Positions 45,968-56,303 of a stretch of DNA of 64,000 nt are shown piece by piece. The position numbers were made by a program, and so were the translations under genes. The DNA is taken from positions 806,001 through 870,000 of the forward strand of contig JAACJP010000007.1 of NCBI GenBank assembly GCA_013368375.1. The letters are read 5' to 3'. Source of the DNA: Tricholomella constricta (Eukaryota > Basidiomycota > Agaricomycetes > Agaricales > Lyophyllaceae). Below the pieces are notes generated by a model. It was not told the origin of the DNA. It ran no database searches and was given only the letters and a program-made list of their open reading frames with translations. Every line of letters starts with the position of its first letter. Within the stretch, counting starts at the first letter, position 1.

Positions 45968-48053
45968 CTAACTCTTTAGATTGTCCAGATCAATCCAACT
46001 GGGGTCCCGCCATTCTAACCTTGGGCTCCACGTCCTTCTCGTACAGGGCGAACGCGCGCTGGAACATGACCGCCAGCTTCCTGATCTCTTTCCTGAACGC
46101 CTCCTTGTCGGCCCAGGCGAGCTCGGGGTTGAGCAGTTCGCGGGGAACGCCTTCAAGGGACGTCGGAATCGAGAGACCGAAGGTGCCAAAGTTTTCGAAT
46201 TCGGCCTTGGCGAGCTCCCCAGAGTGCACGGCGTCCACGATGCGGCGGGTGTACTTGAGAGCGCAGCGCTTGCCGGAGCCGAACTTTCCGCCAGTCCATC
46301 CGGTGTTGATGAGCCAGCAGTCGACTTTGTGCTTGTCCATGCGCTCTGCTAACATCTCAGCGTAACGGCCGGGCTAGTGAAAAGGGGTAAGTAAATATAC
46401 GAGATGGGATACAAGGATTTGTACGCACATGAAGAACAATGAAGGGTGCGCTGTAGCAAGTCGAAAAGGTAGGAATGGGTTCCAAGACACCATCCTCGGT
46501 TCCGGGAGTTTTTCTGGAGAGAAAATGATTAGATCAGTATAGGTGGGGCTGAAACGACGTACGAGGTGTATCCAGCCAGGAAGTGGTAGCTGGCCTGCTC
46601 GGGTGTAAGCCTGCTGACTGGTGGGAGGACGCCGAAAGCATCGCAGGTCAACATGATGATGTTCGAAGGTTGGCGGTCGACCATGCAAGGGATTTTGGCA
46701 TTGGGAATGTGTTCGATTGGGTAAGCGCAGCGAGTGTTCTCAGTAATGTTAACGTCGTCATAGTCGGGGACACGGTTAGCTGGGTTGTAGACAACGTTCT
46801 CGAGAATGCTGCCGAAACGAATGGCGTTGAAGATGTCGGGCTCTTTCTCGGCGGAGAGGTTGATGCACTTGGCGTAACAACCGCCTTCGATGTTGAAGAC
46901 ACCAGTGTCGGACCAGACGTGTTCGTCGTCACCGATGAGGAGGCGGTTGGGATCTGCGGACAAAGTAGTTTTGCCAGTGCCCGAAAGACCGAAGAATAGA
47001 GTGACGTCATTCTTTTCGATGCCGACGTTAGCCGAAGAATGGAGTGACAGTTGACCGAATTTGACGGGTTGCAGGTAGTGCTAACGGTTGAGCAGTTAGT
47101 CCAAAGTCCGATAGTGTTGACGGTAGAAATTCCGCACCATGACGGAGAAGACACCCTTCTTCATCTCTCCAGCGTACTCCGTGCCAAGAATGACCATCTC
47201 CATCCGCTTGAAATTGATCTCGACGGACGTTGTGGAGCTCATGCCCTTGGTGAAACGGTTGGCGGGGAACTGGCCGGCATTGTAGATGATAAAGTCAGGT
47301 TCACCAAAGTCGGCGAGTTGCTCAGCAGTGGGCCGGATGAGCATGTTGTGCTAGCGGAATATAAGTTGCCGGAAAAGGCAAGTCGGGATAAAATGACGTA
47401 CCATGAATAGAGCGTGGTAAGCGCGGGCACAGATAACCCGGACTTTGATTCGGTATCGGGGGTCCCACTAGTATCGTCAGCTTTGCACCGATGCCCGATC
47501 TCAGACACTTACCCCAGCGTACCCGTCGAACACATACACGTTTTCGCGCGTGTTGAGGTAGTCGATGGCCCGTTCACGGTTAATCTCAAATGTATCTAGA
47601 CACCATGATTAGCTAGGGAAGATTTTTGCAAGATCCGCAACCTACGTTCGTCCATCTTGATGTTGACGGATCCCCACCAGATATCGTCTTTGCTCGTCTC
47701 CTCGTACACGATTCGCTTGTCCTTGGGACTGCGACCAGTCTTCTTTCCAGAGAAGTTAATCAGGGCTCCTGAGGAGGAGATGATGGCGCCTTCGTTTCGG
47801 ATCGCATCCTCATAGAGCTGCGCAACGGGAGCGTTGCGCTTGAGCTGGATCTTGTCCATCTCAAAGCCCGCTTGCGAGAAATACTCGAGGTCCTTGCCGA
47901 TCACTGGTAAAAAGGGGCGGTCAGTAAGACCAAAGTGAGGAGCATGGCGGGGAAGGACGTACATGTGCCAAACTGCTCAGTGTCGAACGCTTGTGCGTAG
48001 TTCCTGTGGAGGATCTGGGGAGTGACATAAGGAGTATGGTGGGGGAGAACCAT
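45968..48053 (-). CDS. PCK1: Phosphoenolpyruvate carboxykinase (ATP)
   Basis: Minus-strand gene of about seven exons from ATG 48053 ([20 protein letters not shown]) to TAG at 45970-45968. It carries the ATP-type PEPCK signatures: [40 protein letters not shown], the kinase-1a loop [16 protein letters not shown], the [20 protein letters not shown] metal site, and the C-terminal [20 protein letters not shown]. It makes PEP and CO2 from oxaloacetate and ATP as the first committed step of gluconeogenesis in the cytosol. Introns of 50-60 nt lie near 46370-46450, 46510-46560, 47035-47100, 47345-47400, 47465-47510, 47595-47645 and 47905-47965. The upstream region holds palindromic elements that may drive carbon-source control. 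Confidence 0.95.
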
Positions 48054-48522
48054 GTTGATTGGGTTGACGGGCTAGAAGAGGATGGTGAGATGGTCGTATG
48101 GAAAACCAAGAGTTAAATAGGAGCGGCGCGGTTCTCCATGATCCGTCCCGTGACATGCCGTCGACCGTCGGAAGGCTGTGATCCCCCTCCGTCAACCCTT
48201 TCTTACCTCGCTCTTCTTACTCAGTCCCCAAAATTCTCTTTCGATACTATTCTCTGATCATCTACTGACTCCTCTCTAATGCTTTCTTGACACCTACTCC
48301 CACGAGTTGACGAGGTAATATCATACCTGAGTTGCTTACGTAACGTAGTCACAGTATCATATTATATCTAACATTCGTTTTCCGTCGGACTTCCGTCCAA
48401 CGGAGCCGGCCGAGCCACCTCGACTCCCGCAAGGCTCTTGGATCTCTTCCTATCAGTCTTTAATGTGGGCCCTTATTAAAAGACTGTAGATTTATCCCAA
48501 TTTGTAGACCACAGGCTTCACC
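48054..48522. promoter_or_regulatory. Shared upstream region of PCK1 and the acetyltransferase gene
   Basis: Contains TTACGTAA (48336-48343), a palindromic bZIP-type core, and the 13-bp palindrome TCCGT-CCA-ACGGA (48392-48404). The second resembles, but does not match exactly, carbon-source-responsive elements of gluconeogenic genes. Functional roles are inference. Confidence 0.35.
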
Positions 48523-49170
48523 ATGCATGACTCTTCAGAATTTCTTATCAAGCAATTGACATCTGCAGACATTGCAAACGTTCGCGCTCTCCACGTAAGT
48601 TGTCCAAGCCTCCGCAACAACGCCTTGAGCTCTAACGCCTCGTAGGGCTCGCTGTTACCCATTAAATACCCTACCTCCTTTTTCCTCCAACTCACCCTCC
48701 TCCGCGAGCGCGTATGCCTGGTGGCGTATCATCCTGAAAACCCGACGAATCCCATCGCTTTCATCTCTGCAGCTCTTCAGCAGAACCCGCGTGTTCACGG
48801 ACTCCCAACGTCCCACGTCCTTACTAATGGGGAGGATGGTGACTTCTCCGACCGCAAAGTGTCATTGAAAGACGCGCCCCACATCGAGATCCTTACGCTT
48901 GGCGTTCTTCCAACCTTTCAGCAGCGTGGGGTCGCCCGTCTCCTCGTCCGACGCGTGCATGATTACTTTAGCGAACAATCGAATCATCCGCGCGATTTAC
49001 GCGATGGCACAGTGATCCACACGAACGTCGCGACGTCCAACGCCCCTGCGCTGTCGTTCTATGAGCGCATGGGCCTCAAAGTAGCGTCGGGTGTCATCCG
49101 TAATTTATATCGAGCTTGCCCTCATGGTTCCAAGGACGGATATCTTTTGGTCGGACGGATTACTTCCTAA
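48523..49170 (+). CDS. GNAT N-alpha-acetyltransferase, NAA50/NAA60-like
   Basis: Two exons; exon 1 from ATG 48523 to about 48594 and exon 2 from about 48647 to 49170, about 198 residues. The start of exon 2 gives GSLLPIKYPTSFFLQL, the LxPVxYxxxFY-type peptide-binding loop of NAA50/NAA60. The acetyl-CoA loop follows as LGVLPTFQQRGVARLLVRRV, and TSNAPALSFYERMGLKVAS is the C-terminal GNAT motif. It would acetylate the N-terminus of Met-hydrophobic proteins on ribosomes or the Golgi; which of the two is not resolved. An insert between GLPTS and APHIEIL is longer than usual. Confidence 0.85.
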
Positions 49171-49319
49171 GTAGTAACGGAGTAGATTGTAGATTATTTG
49201 TGGATCATACGACCCTTGCACCGCCACGTGCGTGAGTAAAGTTTGTGCTAATACGTGATGTGCACGCGATGCCGATCGCGTCCACTCAAGTTCAAGTTCA
49301 GCCAGAACCAGCGCCGTGC
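49171..49319. other. Short spacer
   Basis: Holds the 3' UTR of the acetyltransferase and the promoter of SLX1. Nothing else seen. Confidence 0.3.
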
Positions 49320-51446
49320 ATGGCTTCTAGATCTTGCAAACAAGTTCTGGGCCCTAGGTCATCCTTGCTTTCACATGTCTTCCCCCCCTTCTACGCCTGC
49401 TACCTTCTCAAATCCATCAAAACTCCCAAGTCGAAAGCGTAGGGACCCGTTCACCCGTCTTTGACCGTGTCTAAAGCTCAGTGTGTCATAGAACATATAT
49501 TGGAAGTACGCCAAGCCCTCCGCGACGGATACGGTGCGTCGCCATTCATACGTAGAATTGAGAATTGCGTCTTCAACTCGAAATTAGACAACATAATGGC
49601 GAGCTCAAGCAAGGCGCGTGGAAAACACGGCTACGGAGGCCTTGGGTAATGCAGATGATTGTTTACGGATTTCCATCGCGGCTGGTATGCCATCTCCTAG
49701 TGTTACCAATCATGAGTCCACTAATGTTGCCACAGGCGGCACTCCAGTTCGAATGGGCATGGCAACACCCAGACAAGTCAAGACACCTTCGTGACACGAA
49801 CGGAGAGGCATTGTTTGTACATCGTAGGCCAAAACATCTCAAAGCGAACCTTCAGTGCGTGTAATAGCTCTCGTTTGGTGATGAGCTCTGATATATGGTG
49901 TTTAGGATCGTCCGCACCATGGTCTCGAACCACCCATACCATAATTGGCCCTTACACGTCAAACTATTCACCGAAGAGGCTGTTATGGCGTGGAAAGATG
50001 CTATTCAGGACATTGCCCAATCTCCTTTGCCACTCGGATTCACTTACACCGTAGAACTTGAAGGCGTCGATGGTAAATCAGGAAGAGTCGGTTCAGGGCG
50101 TGATGGGCCAATCAGTGTCAAGGACGGTAAGTGGTTGTCGATATGCCCCAATTGTTCTACAATCCTGTTCCCAGAACAATTCACATCTTCCTATCTTGCC
50201 AAGAGCACCGCTTTTTTGGCTACCAATCCCCCGCTGCATTGTTCCGTATGCCAAGAAGTTCTCGAGAACTACGCGACCGTAAGTGTTTTTTATATGTATT
50301 TGGACCCTCGAAACCATACCTTTCTTCGACCTTCCTGATCATCTCATTCACCAGGATGCCCTGTCTACGGCGCTGTGCCCATCACCGACTTGTACCGCCG
50401 TGTCCCATCTATCGTGCTTATCCAAGCGATTCCTTGACGCTGATATCACGACAACGGCTCTGGTTCCCCGAGGCGGAATTTGCACCTCCTGTAACACTTA
50501 TACTCTTTGGGGTGACGTCATCAGAGGATGCTACCGCCGCAACGCTGGCGGGATCGCCCCCGAGGAGTATGACATACCCGAGTCGGATCAAGGCGAGTTA
50601 TACGAATCGGATAGCGAGCCCGGCACCAAAATGGTCCCGCCGCGCTCTCCAATCAAGAATCCGATTAGGCCCAAGGTCAAATGCCCAGTCGTGAAAGAAC
50701 GAAAGAAGGTACCGCAGAAGAAAGCAGCCCGCGCAGGAGCTGTGGCGTCGTCAAGCGAAGGAGAGTTGTTCGACTATGACGACGTCAGTTCAACAGACGA
50801 GCTGCCTGACACACCTCGAAAGCGTGGGCGACCTCCGAAGAGCTCGCCGCCTGCTGCTACGCCTACTACGAAACGGAAGGCCATTACGCAGAAAGGGAGG
50901 CCTAAACAGAAAAACATACTTTGCGCAGGATCACCCAGTTCGAGTGAACGGGAGTTATTTGACTGCGATGTCATGCAAACGACTGGACCCCCCGAATCTT
51001 TGAGGAAACGTGGCCGACCTAAAGAGAAATCTCTACGCCCAACGAGTCCTTCAAGTGATGGCGAGCCCTTTGATGTACATATCAGCTCAACCGGCGATAC
51101 CCCTCGCAAGAGCAAGAGCGGTCGGCCTCGAAACGTGTCGCGATCTGCCCTGGGTCAGCCCAATGCTCCCGATGGGCCCCCTCCGATTCCCCGGAAACGT
51201 GGGCGGCCGCTCAAAAGCTCATCCATTGCGATCGCGGGACCTTCCGTTCCTCAGCCACAGTCATCGAAGACAGTCGCGGTCAAACGTGCAACACAAGGAA
51301 GACCGAAGAAGTTGGGGAAGAAACACTGTTCCACTGATTCGAGTTCGGGAGAGTCTTTCGACTTTGGTGCCATCAGCGACGCTTCGTCGGAGCATGAGCA
51401 TGAGCATGATGTGCGCTTGAAACCCATTCCGTCGAAGAAGCGGTGA
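49320..51446 (+). CDS. SLX1: Structure-specific endonuclease subunit SLX1 with AT-hook tail
   Basis: About eight exons. The GIY-YIG nuclease assembles from three: [17 protein letters not shown] (exon ending near 49439), [14 protein letters not shown] (exon from 49491), and [19 protein letters not shown] from 49589. The rest of the domain follows as [19 protein letters not shown]. The RING-like part has [29 protein letters not shown] and [20 protein letters not shown]. After about residue 300 the protein turns into a long tail with six GRP-core AT-hooks ([48 protein letters not shown]). SLX1 cuts branched DNA with SLX4. The start is uncertain: ATG 49320 is in frame. The more typical ATG at 49375 is one base out of frame across a run of seven C. 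Confidence 0.88.
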
Positions 51447-52446
51447 AGGAGGGATGTTCCCCCACTGCGACCGACCCGTTGCAGCGGGAAAGGCCATCCT
51501 TTGGGGAAGGATATCGTGTTCAGAGGTACATTGCGCCTGCGGTGTATGGCACATGCGATCAGGTATTTACGCGCTACAAGAGATGTGCAATACCACCTCC
51601 CTTCCCCTGTTAGGCGGGGAAATGGCGGGTGTATCCGACACCGCGTTGGACCATACTTGCTTGGTAAACCCAGTGAAAACAATGGTTTCTGCGTGGCGGG
51701 GGTTTTTGTCGGGCGACGAAGGCCCGCTGGAGCAGTACGACTGCCTGTACATACATACCGAGAGGGAACTGATTCACAGTAGGTGTGTCGGTGAGTCGGG
51801 GGCGTCGTTTGCCGCTATGAGCTGTGTTAGTTAGGTAGATGGGGGTATTGTAGGTGGTGAGCTGCGAGTTGCGAGTTGCGGGGGATGCTGGGCGAGGGGT
51901 TTAGATCGAAAATTTGCTTCTTTGACCAATGGCGCCCCTTCTCAGAAAACAAAAACAACTGGAGATGAAGGGCAGCCCGACTTGGATGCTGTTTTCGCAT
52001 GCGCGATGTCTGTTTCTTCCCCCATAATTTCATCTTTACCTCGCTATATCGAGGTATCAGATTGGGCGAGAACGACGTCGCCGCAGCGGGTAAAAATGTC
52101 GGGATGGTGCTTGCGTGGGCGAGGCTGATGGCAAGCTAAAAAAAAAAGTTAGCTTAGCTTTGTTGATAAGTCGAGGAGGAGGAGTATATTATACTGACAA
52201 GGTCCCTGAACAGTATTTCGCGTTCCGCGAGTTTATGACAGATTGTGGCATCTGAGGTCGGGCTTACGCATTAGAAACTACAGTGAAGCTGTCATAACCC
52301 ATAGGTGTCGGTGGATGCCAAAACCTATGGGTTTTAGGAGATTATGGGTTACCACAGATGTTGTTGTAGGGTCATTTCCGAGCTTTATAAATGTCTTATC
52401 AGGCCTTTTTATGCACATTGGAGGGTATATTAAGGGTATTCTACAT
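51447..52446. other. Intergenic region and 3' flank of the pogo-type element
   Basis: Frames here overlap on both strands without motifs. An AACCCATAGG / CCTATGGGTT hairpin lies at 52296-52333, with another ATGGGTTA copy at 52345; they may be subterminal repeats of the transposon. Confidence 0.4.
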
Positions 52447-54049
52447 CTAGGAGCTGCGCGAACTAAAATAATCCGGAATAGCACTTGGTTTGAGAGATTT
52501 GAACTCATCCAGGCGCGTCTGACGGCCGAAACTCGAGAGTATTGCTTCTAACTTGCGCGCAAAAGGTTCATCGATGTCCGAGACAAAAGTCCGAAGGGTT
52601 GATGCAGCGAGAAGAGCTTCCCGGCGTGATGGCCTTGCCTCCACATCATCTGAGTCATCACCACCGTTACCCTCGATGTCTTCCTCTGCCTCGCGTCGAG
52701 CCAGAACCGCATCAAAGATATCCTGATCAGTTCCATCGTCGTATATGAGATTCTCGTTCTGTGGGTTCAGGATTTCGGCGAGATCCATCCTGTTGTGTGG
52801 CTGCAAGACACCGATTGCCTCGAGATGAGACAGTGACGTCAAGACCTCCCGTTCAGCTGCAAAAATAGCTGCATCCGCGGGATCATTGTTAACGAGTGAA
52901 GAGATCGGTAGACTCGGAGCAGGGGCAGTGGTCGGAGCTGAGTTGATAAGAGTGTCGGGGAGAATGCCAGACTTGCGCCAGCAGTTGCGTATTGTTGTGG
53001 TGTCAACTTCCTTCCATGCGGCGTCAGCCATCCGCATGGATTCGAGGATGTTGATGCTGTAGATATCTGCAGGAGTGACACCGCTATCGTAGCGATCAAT
53101 GGCGCGATTCATAAAACGGGAGCGGTAATGAGCCTTGAAGCATCGAATGATACCCGCGTCCAGTGGCTGAACATGCGCTGTGAGGTTTGGGCTGAAATTC
53201 TCGACGCGAATATTGGTGAGGTCATCGGGAGGGTTATGCGCACTGAAGTTGTCCTGAAGGAGCAACACCTTACGGCCCGATAGACGCAATTGCGCATCCC
53301 AGTCACGGATCCATTCTTGATAAAGCACTGTGGTCATCCAGGCCTTCGCGTTGTTGCGATAATAAAAACCAAGATCAGCACCTGTCTTTTTCTGAAAGGC
53401 TCGAGGCTGTTTGGCCTTTCCAATAATGAACGGCGGGAACTTCTCGGTGCCAGAAGCGTTGGCCGTAAATGCATAAGTTAGGCGCTTCTTATCTGCCTTC
53501 ACCCCCGACATCTGCTTGTCCATGAGTCCTCTATCTGGCGGCATGCTATGAGATGGTGAGTTCGATTCAAATGTAGAAAATGACTGGCACACTCACCCCC
53601 AGAAATGACCGGTCTCATCCATATTGAAGATATCATTCAACTGATACTTATGCTTTGCGATGAGGTCACGTAGACGCTGGCGCTCATGCTCGATCTCGTT
53701 AGGATCCGCCGACCCAGCCTCTCCATGGCGCTTGAGGCTGCGTAAACCACATCGCTTCTTTAATGCTGCCAGCCATCCGTCACTCAATTCCAGCCTCTCG
53801 TCCTTCGGTATGCATTTCATGTCTGCGAACCAAGTCCATTTCTGCCTTAGGATTTCGCCGCTGACATGGAGTCCATCTGACATCGCCTTCTGGACCCAGA
53901 GCTCGAGCATCTCGTTAACCTCGGGATGTTCTGTCTGTCTTACGCGCTTGATGTTTCCTTCCCGTCCTCGTGACTGCTCCTCAGCATATTGCTTCCAAAT
54001 TTTATCCTCGTCTTTTATCCAGGATAATTCTATTTGTGAACCCCCATAA
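52447..54049 (-). mobile_element. Pogo/Tigger-type DDE transposase, truncated at its 5' end
   Basis: Two exons joined at about 53594/53546 (GHFWG to MPPDRGLMDK). The product has the CENP-B-type DNA-binding HTH (MLELWVQKAMSDGLHVSGEI, WLAALKKRCGLRSLKRHGE) and the DDE catalytic core: FNMDETGHFW (first Asp), VLLLQDNFSAHNPP (second Asp), VQPLDAGIIRCFKAHYR (third Asp). The C-terminal third is Ser/Pro- and Asp/Glu-rich, as in fungal members. Upstream, KDEDKIWKQYAEEQ begins abruptly at about 54030. The first, psq-type HTH is missing and no right terminal inverted repeat was found, so the element is truncated and probably not autonomous. The reading frame after that point is intact. Confidence 0.85.
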
Positions 54050-54945
54050 TGTATGAACCCCCCCTCCGTATACCTCGGATTCGATACTTGGATTACCAGC
54101 GTGACAAAAAATATCTCATTATCTGCTAACTAAAATGTAACGCTCGATGATGCCGTCCCGATTCATCATTCTCCCTCTACCAATCCCTGGACCGCTTGCT
54201 CTTTTCTAAACGAACCTCCCTTGGTCTAGAAAGTGGGCAATGTTTGACTGCTCAAGTGATTGCTCTTGGCCAACCAATCAAGCAACGATCACTTCACGCA
54301 CACTGTTACCACCGGTGTGGCAAGCGCACGGCCACGAGAGTAACCGCTCACCGAGATTCCTGCCCGGTATGCTTGCCAATTTCGTTTGAATTCACTATAC
54401 CTTATATGATAGTGAGCTGTACGGCGAGCCTCACCCACGGGCACACGGCCGCTCACTATATATACTTCATTTGTGTTAATTTTTTTTCCGGTCGAGTTGA
54501 GACTGATTTTATGATGCAGCCTTTGTCTCCTGCTTTTGACATGTTGGTCTCACATCTACAGACTGGAATCTAGGTTGTGGTTGATCTCGGATGGGAGGGT
54601 GCCCAAGTGAGTAAGCTGTCATGATGTTCGTAGCGCTCTAAGGCTGATGGTCTACAGAATCCCAACCCAATATGCTCAAAATCACTATTGCCGACATGAT
54701 ACTGACCCCGGTCCATCACACCGACTGCGCTACTCGTACTGCATGACAAGTTAATCAGATAGACATCGACTTTCACCTTCATCTGGCCACGCCCTCACTG
54801 TGTACTCCAGTTTCCTTGTTGAGGAGAGCCAGCTGCGCTTCGAGGGAGCAGAGAACGGGAGGTGGGGGGATTCGATGTTGCTGAGTCATGTCTATCGATA
54901 AAATTTTCTTCAATGATATACGCTACATCATGGTCAGGGATGCGC
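54050..54945. other. Intergenic region between two transposon remnants
   Basis: Contains a short tandem of GGGGGTTCA-type units at 54043-54065 (minus sense). No further gene recognised. Confidence 0.4.
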
Positions 54946-56011
54946 CTAAGGCCCGTGAAGCCGAGGGCACGTCGCGCGATTATGTCCAGGCTTACGACAG
55001 ACACCGCAGTGCCGACCTTCAGCCCTGCCTTGCCGCGACCGTAGAGTGCTACCTCCTCCACCTCTAGCACGGCCTTCGAGGGCACTCGTCAAACGTTGAG
55101 TCCTGGGTCGACCTTTATGCTCGATTGTGAGTGGGTCCTGAAGACGCTCACGGCGAAGCTCTTCATTATGGTCTTGTCTGTTGAGAATGATTAGAGCTTG
55201 CATCTAATAGTAGTAAGCCTGCATTGACGTACTGGATACTGTATATTTTCTCGAGTAGGTTATCGAGGTGCTCTTGTGTTTGAACATGGGCAGAGAGGTT
55301 TCGAATAGCAGCCTGAGTCTCATGAAAAACTGCTCGCGCCGGCAGGGTGTCTGTACGACGTGCTTGTATCGGAGCATCCAGTGGATTGGACATGGGTACG
55401 GCAGCGTGTTGAGCAAAATTGAGGTCTTCCCGAGACTGCTGCAGACGAACGTTCTCCAAAGAGATAGCAGAAACCTTCGAGACATCAAGGTCCGGGTTCT
55501 GGTACCAGCTACAGATGACTATTTAAGCTTCCGATAGTAGTGTCTTGACCGTGATCACCTACCGAGCGCGTACAAGGCCAATGTGAAATTTCAGACCTGG
55601 CATCTTGAGTAAGACTTGGAAATAATGCCGACACGGAACACCAAGATTGAGGCCCATACAACAGTCACATATGTACTGCCCGCCTGAGAGAATTGCCACA
55701 TAATGTATGGTTGAGGTTCCGATGCGCGTGACACGGAGTAGGTGCTTGATGTGGTGGCCACGATTGCTGATGAGGCGAAGGAGCCAACGAGTTGATATGT
55801 ACGCCTTGTCATTAGTGAAAGCATTTATTCCATGCTAATAACACTGATCAGTTCTAGGGACAGCGAAAATATATTTCGAAACTTACTCGCTCCTCGCCTC
55901 CTTCCCAATTAAACCCCAGCTCAGTACTGGTCTTGATGGCATATTCGTTCTATTCATATCCAATCAGTTCCGAGAAAGACGATATAAATGTGACAAACCC
56001 AGTGCCGTTAT
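54946..56011 (-). pseudogene. C-terminal remnant of a SWIM/zinc-knuckle Mutator-like transposase
   Basis: Reading on the minus strand with introns removed gives TELGFNWEGGEER, AYISTRWLLRLISNRGHHIK, the SWIM finger YICDCCMGLNLGVPCRHYF (C-x-C...C-x-H), WYQNPDLDVSKVSAISLE, and finally KGRPRTQRLTSALEGR and CGVCRKPGHNRATCPR (C-x2-C-x4-H-x4-C knuckle), with the stop at 54948-54946. This order is typical of the C-terminus of basidiomycete MULE-like transposases. The catalytic DDE part is absent. The piece ends at the 3' LTR of the Copia element at 56012, and an in-frame TAG lies about 20 codons before that point. The gene was thus decayed, and its upstream part was displaced or lost. Confidence 0.7.
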
Positions 56012-56269
56012 TGAAAGGGCCAGCACATTGTGCACAGCGGAAAGGCTATTAGCTTACCTAGAGTGTTTAGCTTGTAGCTAAGGGTGAGGCTGTGAGTGAT
56101 ACTAAGTACTAGGAATGTAATTCCACACCGATATACGACATATTGGTGTGCTATTTATACTACTGGGATGGCGCACAGACCATCGGAGTTAGGGGATAAG
56201 ATGTAGTGCACAGACCATTGATAAGAATCTATCATGTGATGGGTCACATGAATATGGTAAGTTTCAACA
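56012..56269 (-). repeat. 3' LTR of the Copia element (258 bp)
   Basis: Starts TGTTGAAAC and ends CCCTTTCA on the element's own strand. It differs from the LTR at 61375-61632 at two positions only (G/T near 56082 and T/A near 56164). Confidence 0.93.
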
Positions 56270-56280
56270 CTCCCCCTCGC
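56270..56280 (-). other. Polypurine tract of the Copia element
   Basis: On the minus strand GCGAGGGGGAG abuts the 3' LTR start TGTTGAAAC, the normal place of the plus-strand primer. Confidence 0.75.
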
Positions 56281-56303
56281 TTAGTGCAGCTCTAATAGCG
56301 CAT

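Noticed and set aside
51454..51834. 126-codon plus frame right after the SLX1 stop
   Set aside because: No motif, overlaps an open minus frame, starts 8 bases after the stop and shows no splice sites; more likely 3' UTR.
54196..54573. 125-codon plus frame between two transposon remnants
   Set aside because: Composition looks random and no family or gene structure supports it.
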